Source of the DNA: Metridium senile
Lineage: Eukaryota > Cnidaria > Anthozoa > Actiniaria > Metridiidae
Direction: 5' to 3'
Assembly: GCA_949775045.1 (NCBI GenBank)
Contig: OX459100.1
Location: forward strand, 8,839,194-8,903,193
Length of the DNA: 64,000 nt
Part shown: one piece after another, positions 1-12,000 of the stretch
How the letters are laid out: every line of letters begins with the position of its first letter
Position numbering within the stretch: position 1 is the first letter of the stretch
The notes under the pieces: generated by a model
What the model was told of the DNA's origin: nothing
Databases searched by the model: none
What the model saw: only the letters and a program-made list of their open reading frames with translations
Program-made: the position numbers and the translations under genes

Positions 1-549
1 TTTATCCTGGGCGAGTAGCCTGAAAGCTTGGTTTAAATAAAATCAATACAGGTTGATGAAACGTGTCTTTTAAAATGAATATTAACACAACCTACAAACA
101 TTTACTGGATACCATTCGTTTGTTTATTCATTCATTAATATATCAATCAATCTTTATTGGGTATTAGTTCAATTCAATTCAATTTTATTAAAGAAGAAAT
201 AATTTTTACAAATATGTATTTAACCTGCATTTAGCTTAATAGCTAGTCTAGGCAAGTTAAATTTATTTACAATAGTTGAAATTAGTTTACTCATATGTTA
301 TTAGATATGTTGAATGTATATTGTATATAAATATTTAAATAATAAAGGGAAGAAGAAAGTAATAGAAAAGAAGAACAGATAACTATAAGGACAACGACAA
401 CGAGATTTACTTAAATAGTTTTGAAATATCAACATCATAACCGTTTGTTATTAAATTATTAAAATAGTTCATCCATTCATTCATTTCCACCCAGCTTGTA
501 TTTGTTATATTTATTAAAGTTCTACTCACTTGTTCTATATTAATTGCAG
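1..549. other. Intron or upstream region of the first gene
   Basis: AT-rich sequence with no coding exon that I can see. It ends in a good splice acceptor (polypyrimidine, then TTGCAG at 544-549), so it is probably intron of the gene whose exons start at 550. Upstream exons would lie outside the window. Short CATT/AATTC-type low-complexity runs occur around 120-190 and 470-490. Confidence 0.6.
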
Positions 550-3500
550 GGAACGTCCATTGCCTACATTATACATCAAGAAGCTTAACACACCCCAATC
601 CCCCTCAACACAACCCAAACAAGAATCCTCTCCATCCCATAAACAAAACAGATTCCGTAAATCACTGACCAAAGCAACCTCCAAGATTTTCTCCAGAAAA
701 TCCGGACTGGGTACCAAGCAATCTGGCACTGCTGGAAATGCCTTAGAGTCGCCTACTTCATCTGCCCCTAGTGCTGGCACTAGTAGTGGTTCTCCTGGCA
801 CTGAAGGTAACTCCTTCCTTCCTTCCTTCCTTCCTTCCTTCCTTCCTTCCTTCCTTCCTTCCTTCCTTCCCTTCCCTTCCCTTCCCTTCCCTTCCCTTCC
901 CTTCCTTCATTCCTTCCTTCCCTTCCTTCCTTCCTTCCTTCTTTTCTCCCTCCCTCCCTTCCTTCCTTCTTTTCTCCCTCCTTCCTTCTTTTTTCCCTCC
1001 CTCCATTCCTTCATTCCCACCTTCATTCCTTCCTCCTTTTGTTCCCCCATCTCTCTCCCCCTTTCTTAGTTTAATTTGACTGATTAATGCCATAGGTTTC
1101 CGCGTGTCTCTCGCCACATCCGAAACAAGTAACGAACTTGATATTGATGATATGGAGAGCTTAGCACCCCTGCCCCCACCACGCCCTAAACACTGGGCAC
1201 GTAAAGTTAGACAGCAGAACATGGGAGATAAGTCAGCAAGTGAATCAGACAAGAAAAAGAATGAGGAGACTAGAGCTGATTGGTATTCAGCAGATTCCAA
1301 GTTCCCTTTGCCAATGTTTAAGCCAACCCTGTCAGGTATGTTTAACCTATTTTGTAAAGGTTAAATAATGATAACACAGAAATAATACTGAAAACGCCTT
1401 TCCCCCGTTTGAAATGGAGTTCAAACTCTTGGATGTATCTGCCAAATATGGGAAATGAATTTGAATCAAATTTGGTCCAAATATTTTTGTATGGTATTTG
1501 CACACCAAAGAAACAATTACAATATTTAGAGTGAAATGGTATTTTGTTATCAAATATTTAGGTATTGATTAACTAAGAATTTACTTAAGCAGTTCGCTTA
1601 GGTATTAACCACACAATACACATTGCAATGGAGTATAGAATAGTCACAGTGTTCTGCTCCAGTGATATCTACAAGTTTATACAGAATAGCATAACTAGAC
1701 AAAACATATTTAGTTTTGTTTCACGGTTATATGGCATGCACTCTATGTAATATATACAATATGAGCGGCCGATCGGTATAACATTGGATACAGATCGGAC
1801 ACGAATATTGTATAGAACTTATGAAAGTCCAACGTTAGTTCTTTCATATTTTACTAAAATTGTCAAGATAAATGTAAATCTGGCCGAGAAAATTCAAGTT
1901 GAAACTTATGCAAATCAGGACGAAATCTGTATGAGATTGAATTCTTTTGTCAATTGCTCATTAATTATTCATGAATTTTATAAGTACTATATACAAAATG
2001 AGTGGCCAATCTGTATGAGATATACAGATCGGACACGAATATTGAATAGTACTTATGAAACTCCAACATTAGTTCTGTAATATTTTACTAAAATTGTCAA
2101 GATAAATTAATGGCCAAGAAAATTCAAGTTAAAACTTATACAAATCAGGACGAATCTGTATCGGATTTACAACCTCCGTCACGGACGTGAATTATTTGCC
2201 AATTGCTCATTAATTATTCATGAATTTTATAACACCATATATCTATCTATCTTTTAATTGTTCTAGATTCTCAAAGCCAATTGTCTGTTGCATCACAACA
2301 AGAACTTGACGAAGTTATCAAGTTTCTGTCAGGAACACCGATTAAACCTCGCAAATCTGCAACATCTGATAACATTGATAATAGCAGTCACGTCACACCA
2401 GCGGACAGTGGGTTGGGCAGCACGTTTAGCATTGCTCTTAGCACAATTACACAGCCAAGCACTACTGACAATTGCATTCATGATATACCAATCCCATCAA
2501 TCACCACCTCTGCACCTCCGCCTGAGAACACTAAAGAATCAAAGAAAGAAAGTAAATCGCGAAAAGGTAAAAACAAACAAGACTCAGATGCTAAAAAGGA
2601 AGGTAAAACTGAATCTTCTAAAGGAAAAAAAGCAAGCAAAAAAGCCGAGAAAACTAATAATAAAGGACAAGATTTGAGTAATAAAAGTGATGCGCATCCC
2701 AAAGAGAAGCAAGGTGGTACCAAAGCTGTGCTTTCACCAAAGGAGGGACAAACTAAAGCTGAGATTAAAGAAAAAGGTGTAGTCATGGAGGAGAAGAGCG
2801 CGGAGAAGGAGAAGGAGAAGGAGAAGGAGAAGGAGAACAAGCCTTGTCCTAGTCCAGTTGTAGTGACAGTCAGCTCTGTTGATGATGATCTAAAAGATGA
2901 GCAAAGTAAAGTCACTATTAGTGAAAGTCTTAGGTTGGTACAATGCATGTAGTGTTACTTGTCATTATCATTGTGTGATCAACATCATCATCATCACCAC
3001 CATCATCATTATCATCAACATCATCACAACCACCACAATCATCATCATCAACATCATCATGACCACCACAATCATCATCATCAACATCATCATGACCACC
3101 ACAATCATCATCATCAACATCATCATCATCAATATCATGATCAGTTTAATCATCATTATCATAGTCATCATCACCACCATCATCATTATCATGAACATCA
3201 TCACAATCATCATCCGCATCAACATCATCGCGATCATCATCATTATCATCATCATCTGATTATCACCATCTTCATCATCATCATCAAAACAATCATCATT
3301 ATTGTCATCAACAACAGCAACATCAAAGATTACATTAATTATAGCATCATCACATGATCACCAACACCTCATCTTGTCTATCTGTCATTATAAATATATA
3401 TTACTCTGTTACTTCCCACCTATTTCAAAGCATCATTATAGAAAAGTTCTCTGTTATAAGTCTACTAACATTGTCCATCTGTGTGTCAGGAGTGTGTGGG

Positions 3501-6500
3501 AAAATGCAAAGCCACCCAAGAAACAAAAAGATATTAATGGAGCTCCATCAGGAACCTTACAGCTACGTAAAGAGAAGCATGGCTCACAGGAAACCCTCTA
3601 TCACAGTTGCTGGTCTCTGTCTGAATTCAACGACAAGGAACAAAAAGATGAAGACACACGTAGCCTTAATGAAAGCATGTTGCCTAGTAACGCTTCTCCT
3701 GTTATGGACCTTGGTTTAAAGTGGCCAATAGGGTTTGCAAGTGACGTGTGGGGAAGTAACCCAAATGTCAGCGAAACAAACGAGGTACTGGAGTTATTCA
3801 CTTAGTTCATCTATTAATGTATGGGGAGGGGGGGGATCGGCAAAATCTTATGTTCTCTTTCTAAATATAACGGAACCCCCCTTCCTGTTTTGTAAATATT
3901 ATAGCCCCCCTATATTTGCCCAGTTTATAACTAAAGCTGCATAAAATTAGTTAACCCCCCCCCCCCCCCCCTTATATAGCTTCTGAAAATAACATGACCC
4001 CCTCAAAAGCCCCCATATAGAGATTAGAAACATAAGCAATGTTTTGTGGTTTGAATGTAAAATTGATCACCTCTTGGCAGGGATATCACGAACAGAAATC
4101 AATGTCTACATTTACCTGTAAAATGTGGAATATATAACTTATCGGACTGCTATAACAGTGGTAATTGAAGCCACATGAATTAAAATCATAATTACAGTTT
4201 TACCTGGCAGTTTTACATGGGAAATAAGGAGGACTTATCAGAATGCTATATTTATGTGCCCTTTTTCCAGCACATCATGCTGCTCTCTAGGGGAGAGGGG
4301 GCTGTTGAGAAAAAGTTAACAGTTCTAGTTAAGCTAGTAATAAAAAAAACTCACAATGTTTTAATGTTGCAATGTTTCTGTTTTAAAGACGGAGGCTGGC
4401 CAGTGGTGTCGTTCTGATGAGAGTCTAGATCGAACAAACCATGGCGGGAAAAGCGCATTCTCCCTTGGCCTCGGGATAACTGGACCAGAACTGTTTGCTG
4501 CTGCAAGCCAAGCTGGGTAGGTATTCACATAGTGTTCAGCGTGTCGGACTTCATGCCTAATGGTCTGGGTTCGGGCAAGATACTTAACTCTCTCAGTGTC
4601 TTGTCTTCTTGGATAAGGACGTAAAGCCGGAGGTCCCGTCTGCCTTCACTCTGACTATGTTACAAGGTGGACGTAAAAGAACCACTGAGGATGTAAACAA
4701 ATCTCTGACCGTGACCACCCTCAGTGACTGCCTCACTCTCATACAAGCGCATTTGAATATGTACATAGATATTTGCGTTATATAAATGTTAAATTATTAT
4801 TAATTATGATTGTCACACTTGATTTACAAATATGATATAGGTACAATTGTTTGCATGTCTTACAAATATAAAATTTATGACCACAGCGAATGAACCCAGG
4901 TGTAAGTGATGATGAATTGTGATCGTCTGATGTGTGTAGTTTTGAGAAAGACTAATTGTTGGTGTCTGATGTTTGACATGTTTTTTTGTTGTTGTTTGTT
5001 TAGTCGTGCGGATATTATAAAGGGTAAAGGTCTGTCTGTCCCTGACATGAACAAACCATGGAGCACTGAAGACTTGTCAAACAAGGTATAGTATACACCT
5101 GTTTTAATGAACTTTGATCATCACAAAATGGTTGATCTGAGACTGATAGGAATTGTGGGAGTTCATTAAATTACAAAAAGAAAGGAAAAAGAAAAGTACT
5201 ATTACATGTATTTAGCATCGGTAGTTCCTTCAGCTAGAATTAAAGCTGGTCTCCCAGGAAGCCGACGGTGCACCCTTTTCCCCCCTCTCTCCATCAATGC
5301 TCCGTTTTACGGGTATTTAAAGCTACTCAAAGCTAACCTCCTCCGCATGCAACCAAGCCGGAATTCGGACTTCCTTTCTATATTGGGCTTCCTTTGTCGA
5401 GAAAAAAGAAGATTAGGACTAGGGACGAAAAGCTGGAGGAAAATTCGTCCCAAGTCCTTTCTTGGCCACAGGAACCCCAAAAAGCAAACAAGCGTTAAAA
5501 GGCGAGAAGTTGCTTGCGGAGGAGGCTAAAAAAAAGCTACACTGATTGGAAAGAAGTCGAAACAAGTGTGAGGCCACTGGGGATCGAACTTGTGACCTCT
5601 CGCTCCGAAAGCCGCGTACTAACCAACTTAGCTACACTTGTTCCTAAGGTTAATTGAAGTTCTTTCATATTTGACTAAAATTTTCCACATACACATAGAT
5701 ATCGCTGAGAAGTTTCAAGTTAATGCTTATAAAAATTACTCGTGCCCTTGATCTGGCTCTTATGGAGAGATGATCAATAGCTAGGGACAGTTGATTATAG
5801 TTAGGGACAGATTATCATAGGTATAGTATTTCCAAAAACTGTATAATAAGGATGTACAACACTAGTGTTATATCAGTTGTACAACCCCTTTTGTAAATTA
5901 TTAATAAGTTTTAGAACTAGAAATATACAAAGTAAGTGAACAATTGAGATAATGTTGATAATGTTTGATCTTCTAAAAGTACAATGTCACCAAAATATTT
6001 CACATGATTGTACACAGACTTTAAAGAGTGAGATGATAAAGTTTATTTGTAGTAACAAGTTTTGTGTGTTTGATTTTCCTGTGTTATCTATTTGTTAGGA
6101 TCCCTGGCCAAAGCGTAGTGTCTCCCCTTCTCAACAACCACAGTGGAGCAAGACATCGTCTTTAACCGACGATACACAACGGCAACCCATTCAACGACAG
6201 ACTCTACCAGCTCAACACTACAGTGACCCTTTCCTACCACAAGAACACTGGTGGAGTCAGATAGGACCAGAGATGTCTCACCCCTCCCATCCACGGTATC
6301 AACAATATCTACAACGACAGTACTCCGTTGATGTCAACTTCCAAGGTTTACAAGGGAATTCCCGTGGAGGGTACCCTCAGGTGGGAGTGTCAGCATTTCA
6401 ACCAGTTCAACCACGTGGTTTTCAGAAACCAACTCGACCTGCTCATTTACAAGTTCCAGCGGCTTACCCCAATGGTAATGGTAACCATAACAACCATCAT

Positions 6501-6521
6501 GCATCCAACCCGAGATTCTAA
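550..6521 (+). CDS. 3' part of an unrecognised multi-exon gene; disordered Lys/Ser/Pro-rich protein
   Basis: Seven exons join in one frame: 550-806, 1096-1335, 2267-2933, 3490-3784, 4389-4516, 5004-5085 and 6099-6521. Each has AG acceptors and GT donors, and the phases match across every junction (1,1,1,2,0,2,0). Together they give about 696 codons and a TAA stop. The N-terminus lies left of the window. The visible protein is mostly low complexity. It has a basic stretch (FRKSLTKATSKIF), an acidic then proline-rich segment (DIDDMESLAPLPPPRPKHWA), a long Lys/Glu block in exon 3 (KEKEKEKEKE), and a less repetitive segment in exons 5-6 (GLGITGPELFAAA, PWSTEDLSNK). The end is rich in Gln, Pro, Asn and His. 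I see no enzymatic domain, signal peptide or membrane segment. It may be the tail of a scaffold or cytoskeletal protein, but that is inference. The exon chain is well supported; the function is unknown. Confidence 0.75.
812..1070. repeat. (CCTT)n polypyrimidine microsatellite in intron
   Basis: A nearly pure CCTT/CCCTT tract starts only five bases after the splice donor at 807 and runs almost to the next acceptor at 1094-1095, so the whole intron is essentially this repeat. Open frames across it on both strands are artefacts of the repeat. Confidence 0.95.
1755..2245. repeat. Two tandem copies of a ~240-bp dispersed repeat
   Basis: About 1755-1995 and 1996-2245 share long stretches, including ACAGATCGGACACGAATATT, ACTAAAATTGTCAAGATAAA and CAATTGCTCATTAATTATTC. 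Related, more diverged pieces occur at about 5650-5745 and 31390-31530, so this is a dispersed family and not only a local duplication. It lies in the intron before exon 3 of the first gene. It has no coding capacity. Confidence 0.8.
2978..3346. repeat. (ATC)n/(CAT)n microsatellite in intron
   Basis: An imperfect ATC/CAT/CAC trinucleotide tract between the exon 3 donor (2934) and the exon 4 acceptor (3489). Its His-rich, Ile-rich and Met-rich open frames are spurious. Later in the same gene, 3952-3971 is a nearly pure C run. Confidence 0.95.
4525..4805 (+). mobile_element. SINE-like element with tRNA-type B box and AT-rich tail
   Basis: It contains a B-box-like sequence (GGTCTGGGTTCGGGC, 4561-4575). 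The body includes GGATAAGGACGTAAAGCC, and the 3' end resembles tails with 'gcg.. TATATAAATGTTAAATTATT'. A truncated relative lies at 11575-11690. It sits inside an intron of the first gene. The SINE assignment rests on composition and the repeated body; the tRNA of origin cannot be named. Confidence 0.6.
5330..5530. mobile_element. Palindromic MITE-like element
   Basis: The left end, CCTCCTCCGCATGCAAC (about 5337-5353), is the inverse of GTTGCTTGCGGAGGAGG (about 5509-5525), giving a roughly 190-bp foldback. A related terminal sequence (CCTCCTCCACAGGC / GCCTGCGTAGGAGG) bounds another small element at 16490-16640. It lies in the last intron of the first gene. Confidence 0.65.
5545..5645 (-). 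mobile_element. tRNA-derived SINE head (minus strand)
   Basis: The reverse complement reads TAGCTAAGTTGGTTAGTACG followed by AAGTTCGATCCCC. These match RNA polymerase III A- and B-box consensus with tRNA-like spacing. It lacks clear acceptor-stem pairing and sits next to other repeats, so I read it as the head of a SINE and not as a working tRNA gene. The anticodon position looks like TCG (Arg-type), but the fold is not verified. Confidence 0.6.
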
Positions 6522-8121
6522 GATTACACTGGGTCTCTAAGAACTTAAAAGGAAGCTGTTTTGAGCTTTTAAACCACTGTATAACATGTGGACTGCTTTT
6601 AGTTGCTGATAGTAGTTATTCCTTGTGAATTTTCATGTATTTTTAAATACATGAAAAAAACACCTAAAAATACCAGTCGAAGCTACAGTCCTCACTCTGA
6701 AGCCTGCAAAGGATGTTGGTAATATGAACATAATTTGTGATTTATTACACGTTTTTATAAGAAATATATTTTTAATTTAATATTCCACTGCAAGAACTTG
6801 TTTTGGGCATACAAGGCATACAACACAAACACCTACAACCAAAATATGATATGAAAATCGATAACAAGAGAAGAAATATCGACATGCTTTGCAGGCTTTG
6901 GAGTGTGGACTGCAGCTTTGATTGTGACAACGATTTTTGAAAAAGCTGTATAAAAACATATGAAACTATTCCTGCTGAAAAATATTAGTGTCCTTGCTGT
7001 TATATCAGCCATTCAAAAGCTATTGTTATTGTAGTTTATTGTTAGGTAAAAATGCTTTTTGGCAGTAAAGTAAACAAAATCACAGATTATTATAACTTAA
7101 AGAGTGGTTTTCATAAACCTGTGAATATGGCACTTTTTGTACTGTCGCCTTAATTACACGATGTACGATGTTTTTTTTAGCTACTCTATATTTCATATTG
7201 ACTTAACCATGAATTATTTAATTTTTATAGTTTTTATAGGAGATAAATATATTTTTGAATCCTTGTATTCACCTTAGCATTTAAACACTCTAATTTTGCA
7301 TTACACAATATTTCTTTTGATTTCTATTGTGTTTATCTGACTATTACACAATAATTATTTGATTTTCCATTGTATTTATTTGACTATTATACTCTATAGG
7401 CGGACGTACAGTTACGTATTTTGTTATGGTTTTGACAAACCAACCATTGTTATCAGAACAAAGAAAATAAATGGTTAGCAAATTAGCATTAGCACAATAC
7501 CAACACTTGTAAACACTATACGCTCACCTATCTAGCACTCTTTGTTTTTATTTATTTAATTGTAGTACAATGCGTTTAGGAGGATCGCATTTTTAATCAG
7601 CTATAATTAAAAAGGCCCTATTTCACAGGTAAATGAAAAGTTCACTATTGCTAATATTTACGCAGATGAGCCAAATTTATTTTAGTGATGTAATAAATGA
7701 TATGCATACATGCAATTGCATATGCATAACTGAATTACATACTTTTGCTTATGGTAAATGTATTTTTTTTTAAATCTGCAGCCATATAAAAGCGCTGGTC
7801 GTTTTCCAAAGCTGCAATGAGATTTTTTTAAATTTGGCGTTTTTATTAAGTGTTATTTCTGATAAGCAATGCCTATTTCTATAAATTAATTAATGAAGAG
7901 TAATAGCTAATAATTAGTTAAGAGTTATTCGGTCGTTTTTAATTCACTACTGTTATCGGCACCATATTCAATGCCTTTGAAGCTGTTTTAACCGTTAAAG
8001 TTGTATCTAACTTTTGCTCTAACTGTTGTAATTGAATATAAGAATAAAATATATTAACCATATTTTTGTCTTGCTTTTCTTTGCATTTTACGTCACATTA
8101 GGACTACTATACCCAGTGTAA
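6522..8121. other. Probable 3' UTR and intergenic DNA after the first gene
   Basis: AT-rich, no coding exon seen. AATAAA hexamers at 7466-7471 and 8043-8048 on the + strand are candidate polyadenylation signals for the gene ending at 6521. I cannot tell which is used, or whether an earlier variant hexamer is. Confidence 0.4.
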
Positions 8122-8306
8122 CTACCAGGGGATGGATCCAGGGGAGGGGAATTGGGTGACTTCCCCCCCCCCCCTCTTTTTCTAAGCAGTTATATCTTAC
8201 GTCCGGGATAGCTCCAGCATTGGGGTTTTTATATATCCAAAACCAAAATCCCCCCCCCTTTTCCAAAATCCCCCCCCCTTTTGAAAATCCTGGATCCGCC
8301 ACTGTC
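8122..8306. mobile_element. MITE with GGATCCAGG / CCTGGATCC terminal inverted repeats
   Basis: About 185 bp bounded by CCAGGGGATGGATCCAGG and CCTGGATCCGCCACTG, with homopolymer C tracts and an internal direct repeat (AAAATCCCCCCCC twice). Similar short elements ending in CAGTGGCGGATCCAGG are, from memory, abundant in marine invertebrate genomes. It lies upstream of the second gene. Confidence 0.65.
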
Positions 8307-8741
8307 TACGTATACGCAGTGCTGTGGGGGTTTGCTTCACAGGGGGTGGAGAAGGGGCGAAAAGTGGGACGATTCCTCCGAGACATTCGATGAAGCTGAA
8401 GCATGGAATCGAGGGAGAGAACAAGCCCCTAGACTATAAACGGTTTACCCCTTTGCTCTAACTAAGTAACTATCAACACAAACGATTTTGCGTACTTTAC
8501 TTTTTATGCCATTTCTTCTTTTTTATTGTTCAAATATCGATTATAATTGATGATTTGAAGCCAAAAAAAATAATGATTTTAATAAACAAATATAAACAAA
8601 ATTTAAAAATAACGTTTTTGGATTGAACTAGCTGTTTACGGGATTCCTGTGGTGTAAAGGGACACACTATGATCTTTTTTGTTCTTTTTAATAAGCAAAA
8701 ATGAAATTATTACAAAACTCAATAAAAACGAATTTCAAAAA

Positions 8742-8838
8742 GCGCGGGAAATAGTTTTCCCGCTAAAACTTACAAAGCAGGGCGCGCGCGCGTTCACGCG
8801 TTGCAACATGGGGACTGTATTGAAAAAAAGATGGCGAC
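8742..8838 (+). promoter_or_regulatory. Candidate promoter of the C18orf63-like gene: paired E2F-like sites and a YY1-like site
   Basis: GCGCGGGAAA (8742-8751) and TTTTCCCGC (8755-8763) form back-to-back E2F-like sites. A locally CpG-rich segment follows (GGCGCGCGCGCG near 8781), then AAGATGGCGAC (8828-8838), which fits the YY1 consensus. The group lies about 190-290 bp before the likely ATG at 9032. The motifs are seen directly; promoter function is inferred. Confidence 0.5.
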
Positions 8839-9031
8839 TTTTTTGTAGAATTTGATAAACAAGTCCAAATATTTACTCTTTTAGATAGCCTTTGAGGCTC
8901 AAAATCACATCATATTGAACGAGTTTTTTATAGTTTATGTTTTGAAATAGCTATTCTCGCCATAACTAAAAGCAGTGGACTGTTTTTCGCGGCATTTGCT
9001 AGCGATTGCTGTGTTGGTCAGAACAGCGGAC

Positions 9032-12000
9032 ATGAACGAAAGAAGAACGTTTACAGGTCTTTATTTCGGTGTTCTACCAGACCTAAAAGATTTGGTTGGT
9101 TGTTTAATAGAGGAAGAGAATGACGAAGAAATGAATACTATACAGCCTTTGGGATGTAGGTAAGAACACACATTTTAGCGATTTTAACATATCTCCCCTC
9201 CCGTCTAAAAAGTAAAAAGGTTTATCACAGGTAGCCCATACGTACTGTAAGCAAGAAGTTTTAAAGAAAATACAAATAAATGTTTAAAACATTTATATTC
9301 AGCTCACAGTACTTGTATGGGCTACCTGTATATTATTTTTTTCTTTTGTTTTCAGGGAATTTTTATTTACTGAGCCAAGAGTTCTTATATCTCCTTGCTT
9401 GGAGAATGGAAAGCAAGCTTTTTTAGTATGCAAGGTAAATATATAATAAATACATGAACAGATATTAATGGAAATAAATATCTATTGTTTATATTTTATT
9501 TTCTAGGAAACAGTTTTACAATGCAACAAGTTTAAAGCTTTGATGTCAAAATTGAAATTTAAGGTGCATTAATAACATGACAGTATTGACAGTGGTAATA
9601 ACAATAGGAATAACAATAACTTTAAAAACAATAACAATGGCAACAACAACAATGTCAACAATAACAAAAACAACTACAATGTCAACAACAATTAAACAAT
9701 GACAACAATTACAAAAACTATTAAAATTATAAATAATGACAAGATCAACAACAATAATGACAATTTACCAATAACAATGACAACAATTAACTTACAAAAA
9801 CAATAACAATGACAACAATTACAAAAACAATAACTATTAAAATTATAAATATAATGACAAGAACAACAATAACAATGACAATTTACCAATAACAATGACA
9901 ACAATTAACTTACAAAAACAATAACAATGACAACAATAACAATGACAACATTAACAATGACAACAATAACAATGACAACAATAACAATGACAACAATAAC
10001 AATGACAACAATAACAACAATAATAATGACAACAATAACAATAATAACAATAACAACAATAATAATGACAACAATAACAATGACAACAATAACAACAATA
10101 ACAATGACAACAATAACAATGACAACAATAACAATGACAACAATAACAATGACAACAATAACAATGACAACAATAACAACAATAATAATGACAACAATAA
10201 CAATGACAACAATAACAATGACAACAATATCAATGACAACAATAACAATGACAACAATAACAATGACAACAATAACAACAATAATAATGACAACAATAAC
10301 AATGACAACAATAACAATGACAACAATAACAATGACAACAATAACAATGACAACAATATCAATGACAACAATAACAATGACAACAATAACAATGACAACA
10401 ATAACAATGACAACAATAACAATGACAACAATATCAATGACAACAATAACAATGACAACAATAACAATGACAACAACAACAACAAAAACAAGAACAATTG
10501 ATAAAGAACAATGGTTGTGATAATAACTATTGATTAAGTAGACATTGGTAATACCTTGTAGGTTGTGAGAAGAGTTGATGTCAATAAACAACTGTTTCAG
10601 TATTGTTTGTCCTTTACCCTAACCCAGAAACTTGCCCCTCTTTGGAACAAGGTTGGGGAGTATTTTGTGCAAGGTATGAAATTGCCACTTCCCACAACTA
10701 CACATCAAAACTTACTAAACTCTGTTGACAGTTCAAGCCTGGTTCACACACGCGACATAAGCACAAGCATTAACATACACAGACTCAGTTGGGCTTTGCT
10801 CATTATTCACACTTGTCTTTTCTCACACCTATCGGCCTTTTCCAAAACGAGTAAAAGACTGGATACTAGTTTCCCTAATTAATGTAATAAAGAAATGAGC
10901 CACATAAAATAAAAGAGCAGATCAAGATATGTACGATTCCTGAGATTTGGTACTTTTGGTTGGATATTGAGTGAGTTACATCCATTCAAAACTGCCCAAA
11001 ATTACTAAAGAATTTTTGGATAAATTTGGAAGGACAGGTATCCTTCCAAGCCATACATTTCCTTCCATTTTTAAGCATTTTTATGAGGATGTATCTTGGT
11101 CAGAATACAACCAAATGCACCAAACTCAGGAATCTTACATATCTTGATGTGAATATTTCTTAATTACATTTAATTAGGGAAACTAGTACCCAGTCCTTTA
11201 CAATTATGATACTATTTGATTGATTGAATGAGCTTTTCTTTCAGGTCGTGATTTCTTTGACTCTGCCTCCAAGATTAATGCTGTGTGTAAGTATTCCTCA
11301 AACTGCCTGAGAACATTATCTATTGAATCAGATATTAAATACAAAAAAAAAAAGAAATACTTTATTGACAAACTCTTTAAATAAACATATAAACAGTAAA
11401 TAGAATAGATTAATAGATTAAAAAATATATAAAAAACAGTCACCCACATGATTGGTCGTATGTATAAAAAATAATTAAAAAAACTAAATGAATATCTACT
11501 CAATTCTGTTAAAACTATTCACAATATCAATATTATCAGATATTAAATTGCATGTGATAGGTCATTTGCTTACTTTTCCTATTGGATAAGGTCATAAAGG
11601 TTCCATAGGTCCCATCTGCCTTCACTCTAATACTAAATAAGGTGGATGTTAAAGACCCTGTTGTGTTTTTCGTGAAGAGTAAGGGATTGTCTACTTAAGC
11701 TGGTACAACAGTCAGGCCCCGGGGGGTGTCAAATGCAAATTTTTGAAAATTAGCATTTTTGGTATCTCTTAGGGTGTCGAAAAAGAAGAGAAGAGCTAAT
11801 CATTATTCGCTTCTGATACGTACATTAATATTATGAATTAATGTGGTCTCTTAGGGGGTAAAATTCATCCAGCCATGCCCTTTTTAAAAGACTTCAGGTA
11901 TCTTTTAGGGGTATTTTTGAAAATTTCTGACAAGCATCCCCGGTACTTTTTCCCCTGGTACTTTTCCCCCCCGGGAGTCAGGCCTCGAAGGCATTGTCTA

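Noticed and set aside
2897..3357. His-rich, Ile-rich and Met-rich open frames on both strands
   Set aside because: They are translations of an ATC microsatellite inside an intron with good flanking splice sites.
5545..5645. Functional tRNA gene on the minus strand
   Set aside because: A and B boxes are present, but I cannot pair an acceptor stem and the segment is embedded in repeats; a SINE head is more likely.
9905..10591. 228-, 197- and 195-codon frames of Val/Ile, Met/Thr and Leu
   Set aside because: Products of a 15-bp minisatellite without stop codons; intronic and not protein-like.
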